A stretch of 41,907 nt of DNA from Streptomyces sp. McG3 (GCF_018619185.1 NZ_JAAXYC010000035.1:1-41907); one strand, 5' to 3'. Positions 1 through 8,225 are shown, numbered from the stretch's first letter. Numbers and translations: made by a program. The notes: generated from the sequence alone by a model not told the origin.

Positions 1-36
1 CTGGCAGCCCGCCTCCCGCCCCACGACACTGAAGCA

Positions 37-1164
37 GTGCGCCCGGTAACCGCGACGGCAACGGCCGTCACCACGATCCTCGGCGTCGGTGCGACAGCGG
101 TCGCCGCCGGCCGGTACGCCAGCGACGTCGCCCTCAAAGCGGCGCCCGGACGTCCCCTCCCCGCCGACCGCAGACTCACCGTGCACGCCACGGCGGCCGG
201 ACAGGTCACCCTGACCCGGTCCTTCTCGGCGCTCAGGCCCGGCACCTACGGCCTGTCCGGACCCGGCGTCCACGCGGTCGTCGGGCCCGTCGTCGAAGGG
301 GCCTCCCAGGCCGCCGACACCGTCGTCCGCAGGCTGGAGAGCGTCGGCCGGGGACTCCTCGAACCGGGCGCGAAAGTGCGGCTCACCCCCGCGCTGTACG
401 ACGGTGACCCGGGCGGCGACCTCGGCCTGGACCACCAGGAGGTCGAGATCCCCGGCGAGCTGGGAACCCTGCCCGCCTGGTACGTCCCCGGCGCCCGCGA
501 CACCTGGGTCATCACCGTGCACGGCCTCGGCACCACCCGGGCCCACCCCATGAACCTGATGGGTTTCCTGCGCGAACAGAGCTTCCCGGTGCTCGACCTC
601 GCCTACCGGGGCGACCCCGGAGCCCCCCGCCCCGCGGACGGCCTCGGCCACTTCGGCGCCTCCGAGTGGCGCGATCTCGACGCCGCCCTCCGCTGGGCCC
701 TGCGCCACGGGGCCCGCGACGTGATCGTCCACGGCTGGTCCACCGGCGCCACCATGGCCCTGTACGCCGCGGTCGAGTCCCCGCTCCGCGACCGGATCAG
801 CGGCCTCGTCCTCGACTCCCCGGTGCTGGACTGGGCCCTCACCCTGCGCGCCCTGGCCGCGGCCCGCGGCGTCCCGGCCGCCCTGCTGCCGCTCGCCGTC
901 CGCGCCGCCCAGGGCAGGACCGGGATGAACGCCGCTCCGCTGCTGGAGACCTCGGCGCCCGCCTCCCTGCGCACCCCGACCCTGATCCTGCACGGCCCGG
1001 ACGACACCATCGCCCCCTGGGACGCCTCCCGCGAGCTCGCCGCCCTCCGCCCGGACCTGGTCAGCCTCCACGCCGTACCGCAGGCTCCGCATGCGTCGAT
1101 GTGGAACGCCGGCCCGGCCCGCTACGAGGAGACCCTGCGACGCTTCCTCACGCCCCTGATGTGA
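37..1164 (+). CDS. alpha/beta hydrolase, membrane-anchored or secreted
   Basis: 375 residues from a GTG. An N-terminal hydrophobic stretch (about residues 8-26) could be a signal or anchor. The hydrolase fold follows from about residue 130: an HGLGTT oxyanion-type loop, the nucleophile elbow GWSTG, the acid in GPDDTIAPW and the base in APHASMW give a complete Ser-Asp-His triad. Substrate cannot be inferred; an esterase or peptidase-like role is typical of the fold. The frame is open to the left edge of the window and no strong ribosome site precedes the GTG, so the true start could lie slightly upstream. It is followed by a separate plus-strand gene after 109 bp. Confidence 0.85.
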   Translation: MRPVTATATAVTTILGVGATAVAAGRYASDVALKAAPGRPLPADRRLTVHATAAGQVTLTRSFSALRPGTYGLSGPGVHAVVGPVVEGASQAADTVVRRLESVGRGLLEPGAKVRLTPALYDGDPGGDLGLDHQEVEIPGELGTLPAWYVPGARDTWVITVHGLGTTRAHPMNLMGFLREQSFPVLDLAYRGDPGAPRPADGLGHFGASEWRDLDAALRWALRHGARDVIVHGWSTGATMALYAAVESPLRDRISGLVLDSPVLDWALTLRALAAARGVPAALLPLAVRAAQGRTGMNAAPLLETSAPASLRTPTLILHGPDDTIAPWDASRELAALRPDLVSLHAVPQAPHASMWNAGPARYEETLRRFLTPLM

Positions 1165-1237
1165 GCCGATGGGGTGAACTCTCCCGCTTGCCGCCGCACC
1201 GGGGGAACCTTTCCCGTACCGGTGAAACGCCTTCCGT

Positions 1238-1267
1238 TTGGGCTTTCGGGCCGTCAGGGGCAAGACT
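1238..1267 (+). promoter_or_regulatory. candidate promoter giving a leaderless mRNA
   Basis: A TTGGGC -35-like hexamer (1238-1243) and an AAGACT -10-like hexamer (1262-1267) are 18 bp apart. The -10 ends six bases before the GTG at 1274, so transcription would start at or next to the start codon. No Shine-Dalgarno is seen in front of the GTG, which fits. Confidence 0.4.
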
Positions 1268-1273
1268 GCTCCC

Positions 1274-2698
1274 GTGACGTCCCGTACTCCGCGCGACTCC
1301 AGGCTGCGACTTGTCCGCCCGCGACCCCTCGCCACCGCCCGCAAGGCCGTGACGACCCGGCGAACCAGGCCGGCTCCCCGGCCCCCCGAGGGCAGCCCGC
1401 CCCGGACGGAACTGGCGCGCCAGGCCAGGGCGGTCCTCGCCGACGCCGTACGCATCGCCCACTGGGCGGCGGGCACGCCGGGCCCGGGCACCGCCGCCCC
1501 GCTCGCGGCCCACGCCCTCGAACGGGCGGCCGCCGCTCTGGAACTCTCCCCGGCCCAGATCCGCGCCGGCTGGGACCGGGCCCGGCTGGCCGGACTGATC
1601 GAGCTGCACGGCGACACCGCCCGCCCCGGCTGGCGGCTGCGCGCCTGGGACCGGGACGACTCCGCCGTCCTGCGCGGCTGGGTGGCGCTCTTCGACGCAT
1701 GGTCGCTCGTCCACGCCGCACCCGCGGACATCGAGGCGGGGGCGGTCGCCGAAGCCGTCGAGGCCGTGCCCCAGGTGCTCTCCCTCCTCCAGCTCTCCGC
1801 GGGACCCGTCACCGTCCCCGCCCTGCTGGACCTCCTCGGCCAGCGCGTCGCCGAACTCCGGGAGGAGCGCTGCGAAGTGCCCCTGGGACCCGGCAGAACC
1901 ACGCCCGCCGCCCCGGCGGAGCCCCCCGCCCGGGCAGCGGCGGCCGAGAACGGCGCCGGACCCGCCCGGAGCGCCGACCTCAACGCCCTGCTGCTCGACT
2001 GGGCCCTGGAGGGCCTCGCCGCCGTCGGTGCGCTGACGCTCGGCAAAGGGCACGCCACCCTCACCCCGCTCGGCAACTGGGCGGTCTGGGTCAAGCTGGA
2101 ACAGATCTGCGTCGCCGCCCAGAGCCCGGCCGGGAACATCGAGCAGTCCGCCGCCGACATGCTCCTCGGGTGCGCCCGGCTCACCCCCGGCCCGGCCCGC
2201 GCCGAATACCGCGCCTGGCTCGCCGCCCGCACCGTCGGCAGCGCCGTCGCCGAGCTGCTGGCCGTCGCCCGGGGCGAGGACGCGCTGCTGCGCGGACTGG
2301 CCTTCGAGGCGCTGAGGGTCGTCGGCGCCCCCGCCGAACCCGAGGTCCGCGCCGTGCTCGCCGAACCCTCGCTGCGGCCCTACGCGCTGCTCTGGCTCGC
2401 CGAGTACGAGGGCAACGACCCGGACGACGCCCAGGACGTCCTCAGTCGCGAGGAGGCCACCTGGCTCTGGGTCGACACCGCTGCGGCCGTCGCCGACCAC
2501 GGCGAGACCGGGCTGCTGGTCCGCCACCTCGACTCCGCCGTCCAGGGCACCGTCCCGGCCCTGCTCGACGAGGTCAGGGCCGTCGGCCATCCGCGCACCG
2601 TGCAGGTCCTGGTGGCCCTGGCCGCGGCCCACCCGGACCCGGCCCTGGCCAAGGCGGTCCGCCGGGCCGCCTTCCAGGTGCACACCGGAGGAGCCTGA
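1274..2698 (+). CDS. uncharacterised actinobacterial protein with HEAT-like C-terminus
   Basis: 474 residues from a GTG (the frame opens at 1238, but a promoter-like -10 sits directly before 1274). I do not recognise a named family. The protein is Ala/Leu/Arg-rich and soluble, with a basic Pro/Arg-rich N-terminal 50 residues, a helical middle part broken by a low-complexity Pro/Ala stretch near residues 210-230, and a C-terminal third made of short helical pairs reminiscent of HEAT repeats. There are no membrane segments. Transcribed apart from the hydrolase and convergent with the VOC gene. Confidence 0.8.
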   Translation: MTSRTPRDSRLRLVRPRPLATARKAVTTRRTRPAPRPPEGSPPRTELARQARAVLADAVRIAHWAAGTPGPGTAAPLAAHALERAAAALELSPAQIRAGWDRARLAGLIELHGDTARPGWRLRAWDRDDSAVLRGWVALFDAWSLVHAAPADIEAGAVAEAVEAVPQVLSLLQLSAGPVTVPALLDLLGQRVAELREERCEVPLGPGRTTPAAPAEPPARAAAAENGAGPARSADLNALLLDWALEGLAAVGALTLGKGHATLTPLGNWAVWVKLEQICVAAQSPAGNIEQSAADMLLGCARLTPGPARAEYRAWLAARTVGSAVAELLAVARGEDALLRGLAFEALRVVGAPAEPEVRAVLAEPSLRPYALLWLAEYEGNDPDDAQDVLSREEATWLWVDTAAAVADHGETGLLVRHLDSAVQGTVPALLDEVRAVGHPRTVQVLVALAAAHPDPALAKAVRRAAFQVHTGGA

Positions 2699-2703
2699 CC
2701 CGC

Positions 2704-2726
2704 GGCCCCGGGCGCCCCCCGGGGCC
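2704..2726. terminator. short GC hairpin between convergent genes
   Basis: GGCCCCGG (2704-2711) and CCGGGGCC (2719-2726) form an 8-bp stem with a 7-base loop, six bases after the stop of the plus-strand gene and before the stop of the VOC gene. No T-run follows. Possible bidirectional terminator. Confidence 0.4.
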
Positions 2727-2769
2727 CCGCGCGCAAGCCCGACCCGCCGCCGGGGTCCGCTCAGCCCGC

Positions 2770-3180
2770 TCAGCCGGACCCCGGGGCGTACGTTCCGAAG
2801 CTCCACACGTTGCCCTCGGCGTCCCGCGCCATGTAGTCCCGGGAGCCGTAGTCCTGGTCGGTCGGCTCCATGAGGATCTCCACGCCGAACTCCTTGGCCC
2901 GGGCGCAGTGCTCGTCCACCTCGTCGACCACCACGTACACCCCCGCCGGGCCCGCGCCCGTCATCGCCTGCGCGAACAGTCCCTCGCGCCCCTTGGAGCC
3001 GAGCATCACCCTGCCGTTGCCCAAGGACAGCTCGGCATGCAGCACACTGCCGTTCTCCCCTTCGTAGACCGCCTCCTCGGTGAAGCCGAGGCCCTGCGTC
3101 AGCGTTCTGATCGCGGCCTTCGCGTCGTCGTACAGGATCGTCGGGTAGATCGTGGGAACGCCGCTCGCCCCGCCTGTCAT
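2770..3180 (-). CDS. VOC (glyoxalase/bleomycin-resistance fold) family protein
   Basis: 136 residues. The start at 3180 was chosen because an AGGTGAG ribosome site lies seven bases upstream; the frame stays open to 3222. The protein shows the paired beta-alpha-beta-beta-beta layout of PhnB-like VOC proteins: YPTILYDDAKAAI at the N-terminus, a middle GRVMLGSKG strand, and the second module VYVVVDEVDEHCARAKEFGVEI ending in DYGSRDYMARDAEGNVW, the usual VOC signature. Function could be binding or metal-dependent chemistry; the substrate is unknown. It lies 127 bp downstream of the metallopeptidase gene on the same strand. Confidence 0.85.
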   Translation of the reverse strand: MTGGASGVPTIYPTILYDDAKAAIRTLTQGLGFTEEAVYEGENGSVLHAELSLGNGRVMLGSKGREGLFAQAMTGAGPAGVYVVVDEVDEHCARAKEFGVEILMEPTDQDYGSRDYMARDAEGNVWSFGTYAPGSG

Positions 3181-3307
3181 CGCACTCACCTCTCCCGGTG
3201 TCGCTTCCGCTGTCCGGACCACTCTGATGTGATCTGCGTCTCAGTCTTCCACCGGGCACTGACAATGCCCTCCCGGGAGGCGTTCCCGCAGCTCGGGCGG
3301 GTCCGGA

Positions 3308-4198
3308 TCAGGAGAAGGTGTCACAACGGGCCATGTCGCCCGTGCGGAACCCGGTGGAGAACCACTGCTGCCGCTGCGCGGCCGAACCGTGCGTCCACGA
3401 CTCCGGGGTGACCCGGCCCCGGTACCTCTCCTGGATCCGGTCGTCGCCGACCGCCGCCGCCGCGTCCAGCCCGTCCCGGACGTCCGCCCGGGTCAGCTCC
3501 GTGATCAGCGGCCGGCCCGTCGATTCGTCCGGCGTCGTCGTGGCGTGGTGCGCCCAGACCCCGGCGTAACAGTCGGCCTGCAGCTCCACCTTCACCGCGT
3601 TGCTGTACTCGCCCTGCCGCCCGTCCTGCGACCGGGCCAGCGTGCCCAGCTGGTTCTGCACATGGTGGCCGTACTCGTGCGCCACGACGTACGCCTGGGC
3701 GAACGGTCCGCCGCTGGAGCCGAACTTCGTCCGCAGGTCGTCGAAGAACCCGAGGTCCAGATAGACCTTCCGGTCGCCGGGGCAGTAGAACGGCCCGACC
3801 GCCGAGGTGGCGGCCCCGCACGCGGTGTTCACCCGCTGGCTGAACAGGACCGTCTGAGCGGCCGTGTAGGAGGCGTCGCGCCGCTCGAACTCCTGTCGCC
3901 AGAAGTCCTGCACGCTGTTGACCACCGCGACCGTCCGGCAGTCCGCCCGGCTGTTCGCGTCCTGCCCCTTGAGGCAGCTCTCCCGCACCTGCCCGGCCGA
4001 CGACGAGGTCGCCGCGGGGTCCGCACCGTCCGAGGTGAGCCCGAGCTGATCGGGCCCGACGCCGAAGAGCAGGCCCAGGATCAGGGCGATCACCCCGGCG
4101 ATGCCGCCGCCCACGGTCGCCTTCCCGCCCGGGATCCGGCTGCCGCGGACATCCTGGACCTCGGAGGTGTCCAGATCGGCGTCGTCGTCGAACTGCAC
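3308..4198 (-). CDS. YpfJ-family neutral zinc metallopeptidase
   Basis: 296 residues, typical for the family. The acidic N-terminus (MQFDDDADLDTSEV) is followed by a conserved basic segment and one membrane helix at about residues 31-47 (GGIAGVIALILGLLFGV), so the catalytic part is outside the membrane. The zinc-binding HEYGHH motif of the HExxH type lies near residue 174, followed by the family region with Glu/Asp-rich ADCYAGVWA. Membrane-anchored protease of unknown substrate. Divergent from the ABC-F gene with 203 bp between the starts. Confidence 0.9.
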   Translation of the reverse strand: MQFDDDADLDTSEVQDVRGSRIPGGKATVGGGIAGVIALILGLLFGVGPDQLGLTSDGADPAATSSSAGQVRESCLKGQDANSRADCRTVAVVNSVQDFWRQEFERRDASYTAAQTVLFSQRVNTACGAATSAVGPFYCPGDRKVYLDLGFFDDLRTKFGSSGGPFAQAYVVAHEYGHHVQNQLGTLARSQDGRQGEYSNAVKVELQADCYAGVWAHHATTTPDESTGRPLITELTRADVRDGLDAAAAVGDDRIQERYRGRVTPESWTHGSAAQRQQWFSTGFRTGDMARCDTFS

Positions 4199-4304
4199 GG
4201 TCGCACCACCCTCGGGCTCGGGTGGGCGACGGGATGCCGCCCTGCGCCGAGTATCGGCCGGTTCGTTCCGACGGGCACGCGGAAAAGAAGTTGCGTACCG
4301 CCAG

Positions 4305-4310
4305 TAGAAT
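4305..4310 (+). promoter_or_regulatory. candidate -10 element of the ABC-F transcript
   Basis: TAGAAT matches the Streptomyces vegetative -10. No good -35 is seen 17-18 bp upstream. If used, transcription would begin at about 4317, at the ATG of the upstream mini-ORF. Confidence 0.4.
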
Positions 4311-4394
4311 GGGCCGTATGGCCTTCCTCCTTGTGCATTAGCGGCGTCGAGAGACCTCCGCCCTCGTCCCTCCGCCGTCCATACTGCCCTGGAG
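4311..4394 (+). promoter_or_regulatory. possible translational attenuator in the ABC-F leader
   Basis: GGGCCGTATGG (4311-4321) is complementary to CCATACTGCCC (4379-4389) at 10 of 11 positions (single mismatch 4315/4385). The left arm contains the start codon of a seven-residue ORF; the right arm ends one base before the GGAG ribosome site (4391-4394) of the ABC-F gene. The geometry is that of a leader-peptide-controlled attenuator. If transcription starts at 4317, only the GTATGG/CCATAC part (six pairs) would be in the RNA. Inference only. Confidence 0.4.
4318..4341 (+). CDS. seven-residue upstream ORF (MAFLLVH) of the ABC-F gene
   Basis: ATG at 4318, stop TAG at 4339-4341. It lies 60 bp before the ABC-F start. 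There is no ribosome site, but the candidate -10 at 4305-4310 would place the RNA 5' end at its ATG. Short hydrophobic leader peptides are known to control antibiotic-resistance ABC-F genes by ribosome stalling; whether this one does so is inference. Confidence 0.35.
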   Translation: MAFLLVH

Positions 4395-4401
4395 TTTTTC
4401 C

Positions 4402-6000
4402 GTGATCACCGCTTCCGGCATCGAGCTGCGCGCCGGCGCCCGTATCCTCATCGAATCCGCTTCCTTCCGTATCGCCAAGGGCGACCGCATCGGCCTCGTC
4501 GGCCGCAACGGAGCGGGCAAGACCACCCTCACCAAGTGCCTCGCCGGCGAGGGCACCCCCGCCGGGGGCACCATCACCAAGTCCGGCGAGGTGGGCTACC
4601 TCCCGCAGGACCCGCGCACCGGCGACCTCGACATCCTCGCCCGCGACCGCATCCTCTCCGCCCGCGGCCTGGACGCGATCCTGCGCAAGATGCGCGAGAA
4701 CGAGGACCGGATGGCGAACGGACAGGGTGCCACCCGCGAGAAGGCGATGAAGAAGTACGAGCGCCTGGAGACGGAGTTCCTCACCAAGGGCGGGTACGCC
4801 GCCGAGGCCGAGGCCGCCACCATCGCCGCCGCGCTCAGCCTGCCCGACCGGGTCCTCGGCCAGCCGCTGCACACACTCTCCGGCGGTCAGCGCCGCCGCG
4901 TCGAACTGGCCCGGATCCTCTTCTCGGACGCCGACACCCTGCTCCTGGACGAACCTACCAACCACCTCGACGCCGACTCCATCGTCTGGCTGCGCGACTA
5001 CCTCAAGTCCTACCGCGGTGGGTTCGTCGTGATCTCCCACGATGTCGACCTGGTCGAGACGGTCGTCAACAAGGTGTTCTACCTCGACGCCAACCGCTCC
5101 CAGATCGACGTCTACAACATGGGCTGGAAGCTCTACCAGCAGCAGCGCGAGGCCGACGAGAAGCGCCGCAAGCGCGAGCGCCAGAACGCCGAGAAGAAGG
5201 CCGCGACCCTCAACGCGCAGGCCGACAAGATGCGCGCCAAGGCCACCAAGACCGTCGCCGCCCAGAACATGGCCAAGCGCGCCGACCGGCTGCTCTCGGG
5301 CCTGGAGGCCGTCCGGGTCTCCGACAAGGTCGCCAAGCTGCGCTTCCCCGACCCCTCGCCCTGCGGCAAGACCCCGCTGATGGCGGAGGGCCTCTCCAAG
5401 TCGTACGGCTCGCTGGAGATCTTCACCGACGTCGACCTCGCCATCGACAAGGGTTCCCGCGTCGTCATCCTCGGCCTCAACGGCGCCGGCAAGACCACGC
5501 TGCTCCGCCTGCTCGGCGGCGCCGAGAAGCCCGACACCGGCCAGATCATCGAGGGACACGGGCTCAAGCTCGGGTACTACGCCCAGGAGCACGAGACCCT
5601 CGACCCGGAGCGCACGGTCCTGGAGAACATGCGTTCCGCCGCACCCGACCTCGACCTCGTGGCCGTCCGCAAGACGCTCGGCTCCTTCCTCTTCTCCGGC
5701 GACGACGTCGACAAGCCCGCGGGCGTGCTCTCCGGTGGCGAGAAGACCCGGCTCGCCCTCGCGACCCTGGTCGTCTCCTCCGCCAACGTGCTCCTGCTCG
5801 ACGAGCCGACGAACAACCTCGACCCCGCCAGCCGCGAGGAGATCCTCGGCGCGCTGCGCACCTACAAGGGCGCGGTCGTCCTCGTCACCCACGACGAGGG
5901 CGCCGTCGAGGCGCTCCAGCCGGAGCGGATCATCCTGCTCCCGGACGGCGTCGAGGACCTCTGGGGAGCGGACTACCGCGACCTCGTCGCCCTCGCCTGA
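4402..6000 (+). CDS. ABC-F family ATPase (ribosome-associated)
   Basis: 532 residues from a GTG with GGAG seven bases upstream. Two complete nucleotide-binding domains and no membrane segment: Walker A GRNGAGKTT (about residue 34) and GLNGAGKTT (about 356), signatures LSGGQRRR and LSGGEKTR, Walker B LLLDEPTNHLD and LLLDEPTNNLD. Between them is the charged helical linker (about residues 230-320, rich in Arg/Lys/Glu) that inserts near the tRNA exit site in ABC-F proteins. Family members act on translating ribosomes in translation control or antibiotic protection; which applies here cannot be told from sequence. The leader is described separately. Confidence 0.95.
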   Translation: MITASGIELRAGARILIESASFRIAKGDRIGLVGRNGAGKTTLTKCLAGEGTPAGGTITKSGEVGYLPQDPRTGDLDILARDRILSARGLDAILRKMRENEDRMANGQGATREKAMKKYERLETEFLTKGGYAAEAEAATIAAALSLPDRVLGQPLHTLSGGQRRRVELARILFSDADTLLLDEPTNHLDADSIVWLRDYLKSYRGGFVVISHDVDLVETVVNKVFYLDANRSQIDVYNMGWKLYQQQREADEKRRKRERQNAEKKAATLNAQADKMRAKATKTVAAQNMAKRADRLLSGLEAVRVSDKVAKLRFPDPSPCGKTPLMAEGLSKSYGSLEIFTDVDLAIDKGSRVVILGLNGAGKTTLLRLLGGAEKPDTGQIIEGHGLKLGYYAQEHETLDPERTVLENMRSAAPDLDLVAVRKTLGSFLFSGDDVDKPAGVLSGGEKTRLALATLVVSSANVLLLDEPTNNLDPASREEILGALRTYKGAVVLVTHDEGAVEALQPERIILLPDGVEDLWGADYRDLVALA

Positions 6001-6320
6001 TCCACCGGGGATAGATCATTCGGCCTACGCGTGATCCATCATCTGCGTGAGGACGTCTCGTACTCCGGTGGTGCGCCCGGCGCTCACCCGTCGTGCGCCC
6101 CCTTTCCGGCCACTCTTCCCCGTACGGCCCTGACCTGGCTGTTCTCTTGCCGGCCCGGGCCGCGCGCCCTCGCGCGCCATGGGGAATCGGGGATTCCGAT
6201 CGTGCTGACGCGCTTCGCGTCCGGGAAACCGCTCGCACCGACCTTGCCGAATGGGTGGCCAGGAAGCGCGGGAGGGGTGATCATGAGAGTCCAGAGCGCA
6301 CTTCCCATGAGGAGGCACGG
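6001..6320 (+). other. 320-bp intergenic region with three small hairpins
   Basis: Between the ABC-F stop and the HTH start no convincing gene is seen. It contains an alternating GC hairpin near 6161-6176, GGAATC-GGG-GATTCC (6183-6197) and GACGCG-CTT-CGCGTC (6207-6221). One or more may end the ABC-F transcript or form the HTH leader. The frame of the HTH gene is open back to 6093, but its composition upstream of 6321 does not look like protein. Confidence 0.4.
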
Positions 6321-6542
6321 GTGGCCGAGACTCTGAAGAAGGGCAGCCGGGTAACCGGCGCCGCGCGTGACAAGCTCGCGGCAGACCTGAAGAAGAAGTA
6401 CGACTCCGGTGCGAGCATCCGGGCGCTGGCCGAGGAAACCGGCCGCTCCTACGGGTTCGTCCACCGGATGCTCAGTGAATCCGGAGTGACGCTGCGAGGA
6501 CGCGGCGGCGCGACACGGGGCAAGAAGGCCGCTTCGGCCTGA
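6321..6542 (+). CDS. small helix-turn-helix DNA-binding protein
   Basis: 73 residues from a GTG with GGAGG five bases upstream, which decides the start although the frame is open further. After a basic N-terminus, residues 18-50 read KLAADLKKKYDSGASIRALA followed by EETGRSYGFVHRML, a resolvase/sigma-70-like HTH, and the tail is basic (RGRGGATRGKKA). Such proteins are widespread in actinobacteria; the function is not known to me. It is followed by a strong hairpin, suggesting a monocistronic message. Confidence 0.85.
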   Translation: MAETLKKGSRVTGAARDKLAADLKKKYDSGASIRALAEETGRSYGFVHRMLSESGVTLRGRGGATRGKKAASA

Positions 6543-6605
6543 GGCCTCTGCGTTTTCGGTGTCTTCGGCGTCATTCGACGTCATGTGGGTCCAACGGAAT
6601 TCGGG

Positions 6606-6645
6606 GTGACCACCCGGCTGACCGCAAGGTCGCCCGGGTGGTTAC
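6606..6645 (+). terminator. hairpin with GCAA tetraloop after the HTH gene
   Basis: An 18-base arm (6606-6623) pairs with 6628-6645 around a GCAA loop; two mismatches and one G-T wobble. It lies 63 bases after the HTH stop and 52 before the crotonase start. Likely factor-independent terminator, without a clear T-tract. Confidence 0.6.
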
Positions 6646-6697
6646 TGTTCAGTCACTTCATACCGAGTGCTGACTGCACCCCATCCGGAGGCGCCCC

Positions 6698-7489
6698 ATG
6701 ACCTCGCTCGACACTGTGCTCGACAAGGACGGCGTACGGCTCACCGTCGACGACGCCGTTGCCACGGTGACGCTCACCAACCCGGCCAAGCGCAACGCTC
6801 AGTCTCCCGCTCTGTGGCGGGCGTTGACCGAGGCCGGACGGGCGCTGCCCGGCACGGTGCGGGTCGTGGTGCTCCGCGGCGAGGGCATGTCCTTCTCCGC
6901 GGGTCTCGACCGGCAGGCCTTCACTCCCGAGGGCTTCGACGGCGAGCCGTCGTTCCTCGACATGGCGCGCGGCCCGGAGGCCGAGCTCGACGCGACCATC
7001 GCCGAGTACCAGGAGGCGTTCACCTGGTGGCGCCGCAACGACCTCGTGTCGATCGCGACGGTCCAGGGCCATGCCATCGGCGCAGGCTTCCAGCTCGCCC
7101 TCGCCTGCGATCTGCGGATCGTCGCCGAGGACGTGCAGTTCGCCATGCGTGAGACCAGCCTCGGTCTCGTTCCCGACCTCACGGGCACCCACCCGCTGGT
7201 GCACCTCGTGGGGTACGCCCGCGCGCTCGAAATCTGCGCCACCGGCCGCTTCGTGCACGCCGAGGAGGCGGAGCGCACCGGCCTCGCCAACCTCGTGGTC
7301 CCCGCCGACCAGCTCGACGCGGCCGCCCGCGACCTGGCCGGGGCCCTGGTGGCGGCGCCGCGTGACGCCGTCGTCGAGACCAAGGCCCTCCTCGCCGGCG
7401 CGCTCTCGCGCGGCTACGAGGAGCAGCGCGTCGCCGAGCGGGCCGCCCAGGGCCGCCGGCTCCGCGACCTGGCGGGCATCACCGACTGA
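6698..7489 (+). CDS. enoyl-CoA hydratase/isomerase (crotonase) family protein
   Basis: 263 residues, the usual crotonase length, with GGAGG ahead of the ATG. The fold is clear: VATVTLTNPAKRNA at the N-terminus, an FSAGLD oxyanion segment, and GHAIGAGFQLALACDLR followed by FAMRETSLGLVP. Compared with rat enoyl-CoA hydratase, E152 matches catalytic Glu164, but the position of Glu144 is Gln132. A two-glutamate hydratase mechanism is therefore unlikely as such; isomerase or another acyl-CoA chemistry is possible. Its last 11 bases overlap the 3' end of the convergent gene 7479-8225. Confidence 0.9.
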   Translation: MTSLDTVLDKDGVRLTVDDAVATVTLTNPAKRNAQSPALWRALTEAGRALPGTVRVVVLRGEGMSFSAGLDRQAFTPEGFDGEPSFLDMARGPEAELDATIAEYQEAFTWWRRNDLVSIATVQGHAIGAGFQLALACDLRIVAEDVQFAMRETSLGLVPDLTGTHPLVHLVGYARALEICATGRFVHAEEAERTGLANLVVPADQLDAAARDLAGALVAAPRDAVVETKALLAGALSRGYEEQRVAERAAQGRRLRDLAGITD

Positions 7490-8225
7490 CCACCTGCGTG
7501 ACCAGCACCGACACCGGCAGCCGCTCCTCGGCGGCCGCCGCCACCGCCGTGCGCACCGACCGGGCGACGTCCAGCGCCCGGTGGTCCCCGGCCGTCGCCA
7601 CCTCGACCCGCACATGGTCGTGGGAGGTGTGCACCGGGCCGCCCAGGACCCGGGTCAGCGAGACGACCCCCGGCACCCCGGCGGCAGCCGTCGCCACCGG
7701 TCCCTCCGGCTTCACGCCCGGGGCCGGCGGCGCCGTCCCGGCGGCCGTCACCTGATCGGTCGCACCGTCCTCCAGCAATGCCGTGACCGTCAGGTCCACC
7801 TCGGCGACCTCCAGACCCAGCCGGGCGGCGGCTGCCGTGAGCAGCGCCGCGCGCAGGGCCGCCGCGGTGTCGGGCAGCGGCCGGTCCGGGGTGGTGGAGA
7901 ACTCCGCCTCGATCCGCAGCGGCCCCGGCGGCAGTGCGCTCGGCGGCGCCGGGGGTGGCGCCGGGGCCGCCGGGTCCGGTGACGCGTCGGGGCCACCCCC
8001 GGCCACAGCCGCCTCCAGGGCCTCCTCCGTCGGACCGATCCGCAGTTTCCCCAGCACCGTCCCGGGGAGGGCCGCCGCCTCGTGCAGCACCGACGCGGCG
8101 GCCGTCTCCGCGATCCACGCGCCGTCCGCGGGACCGCCCAGCGGCAGCAGCCTGCCCAGACCCAGCCGTTGCCGTACCGAAGCGGTCCATCCGTCGACCC
8201 TCTGCGGGCCCCGTGCCGTCGTCAT
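7479..8225 (-). CDS. double Asp23-like protein of the alkaline-shock cluster
   Basis: 248 residues; the start at 8225 is the internal ATG preceded by TGGGGTG, with the frame open to 8270. Two degenerate Asp23-like halves can be seen: IAETAAASVLHEAAALPGTV with a later LRIEAEFS...VDLTVTALLEDG strand region, then VATAAAGVPGVVSL with DHVRVEVATA...ARSVRTAVAAAAEE and a final VSVLVTQV strand, separated by a Pro/Ala-rich linker near residues 80-100. Some Streptomyces annotations give relatives the name nucleopolyhedrovirus P10 family, which carries no functional meaning. It is divergent from the Asp23 operon, so likely a partner or regulator of it (inference). Confidence 0.75.
   Translation of the reverse strand: MTTARGPQRVDGWTASVRQRLGLGRLLPLGGPADGAWIAETAAASVLHEAAALPGTVLGKLRIGPTEEALEAAVAGGGPDASPDPAAPAPPPAPPSALPPGPLRIEAEFSTTPDRPLPDTAAALRAALLTAAAARLGLEVAEVDLTVTALLEDGATDQVTAAGTAPPAPGVKPEGPVATAAAGVPGVVSLTRVLGGPVHTSHDHVRVEVATAGDHRALDVARSVRTAVAAAAEERLPVSVLVTQVVSR

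Noticed and set aside
1148..3265. Long open frame on the minus strand (about 700 codons) opposite the 474-residue gene
   Set aside because: It is Gly/Arg-rich low-complexity sequence from GC skew, spans the end of the hydrolase gene and the whole VOC gene in another frame, and has no domain or ribosome site.
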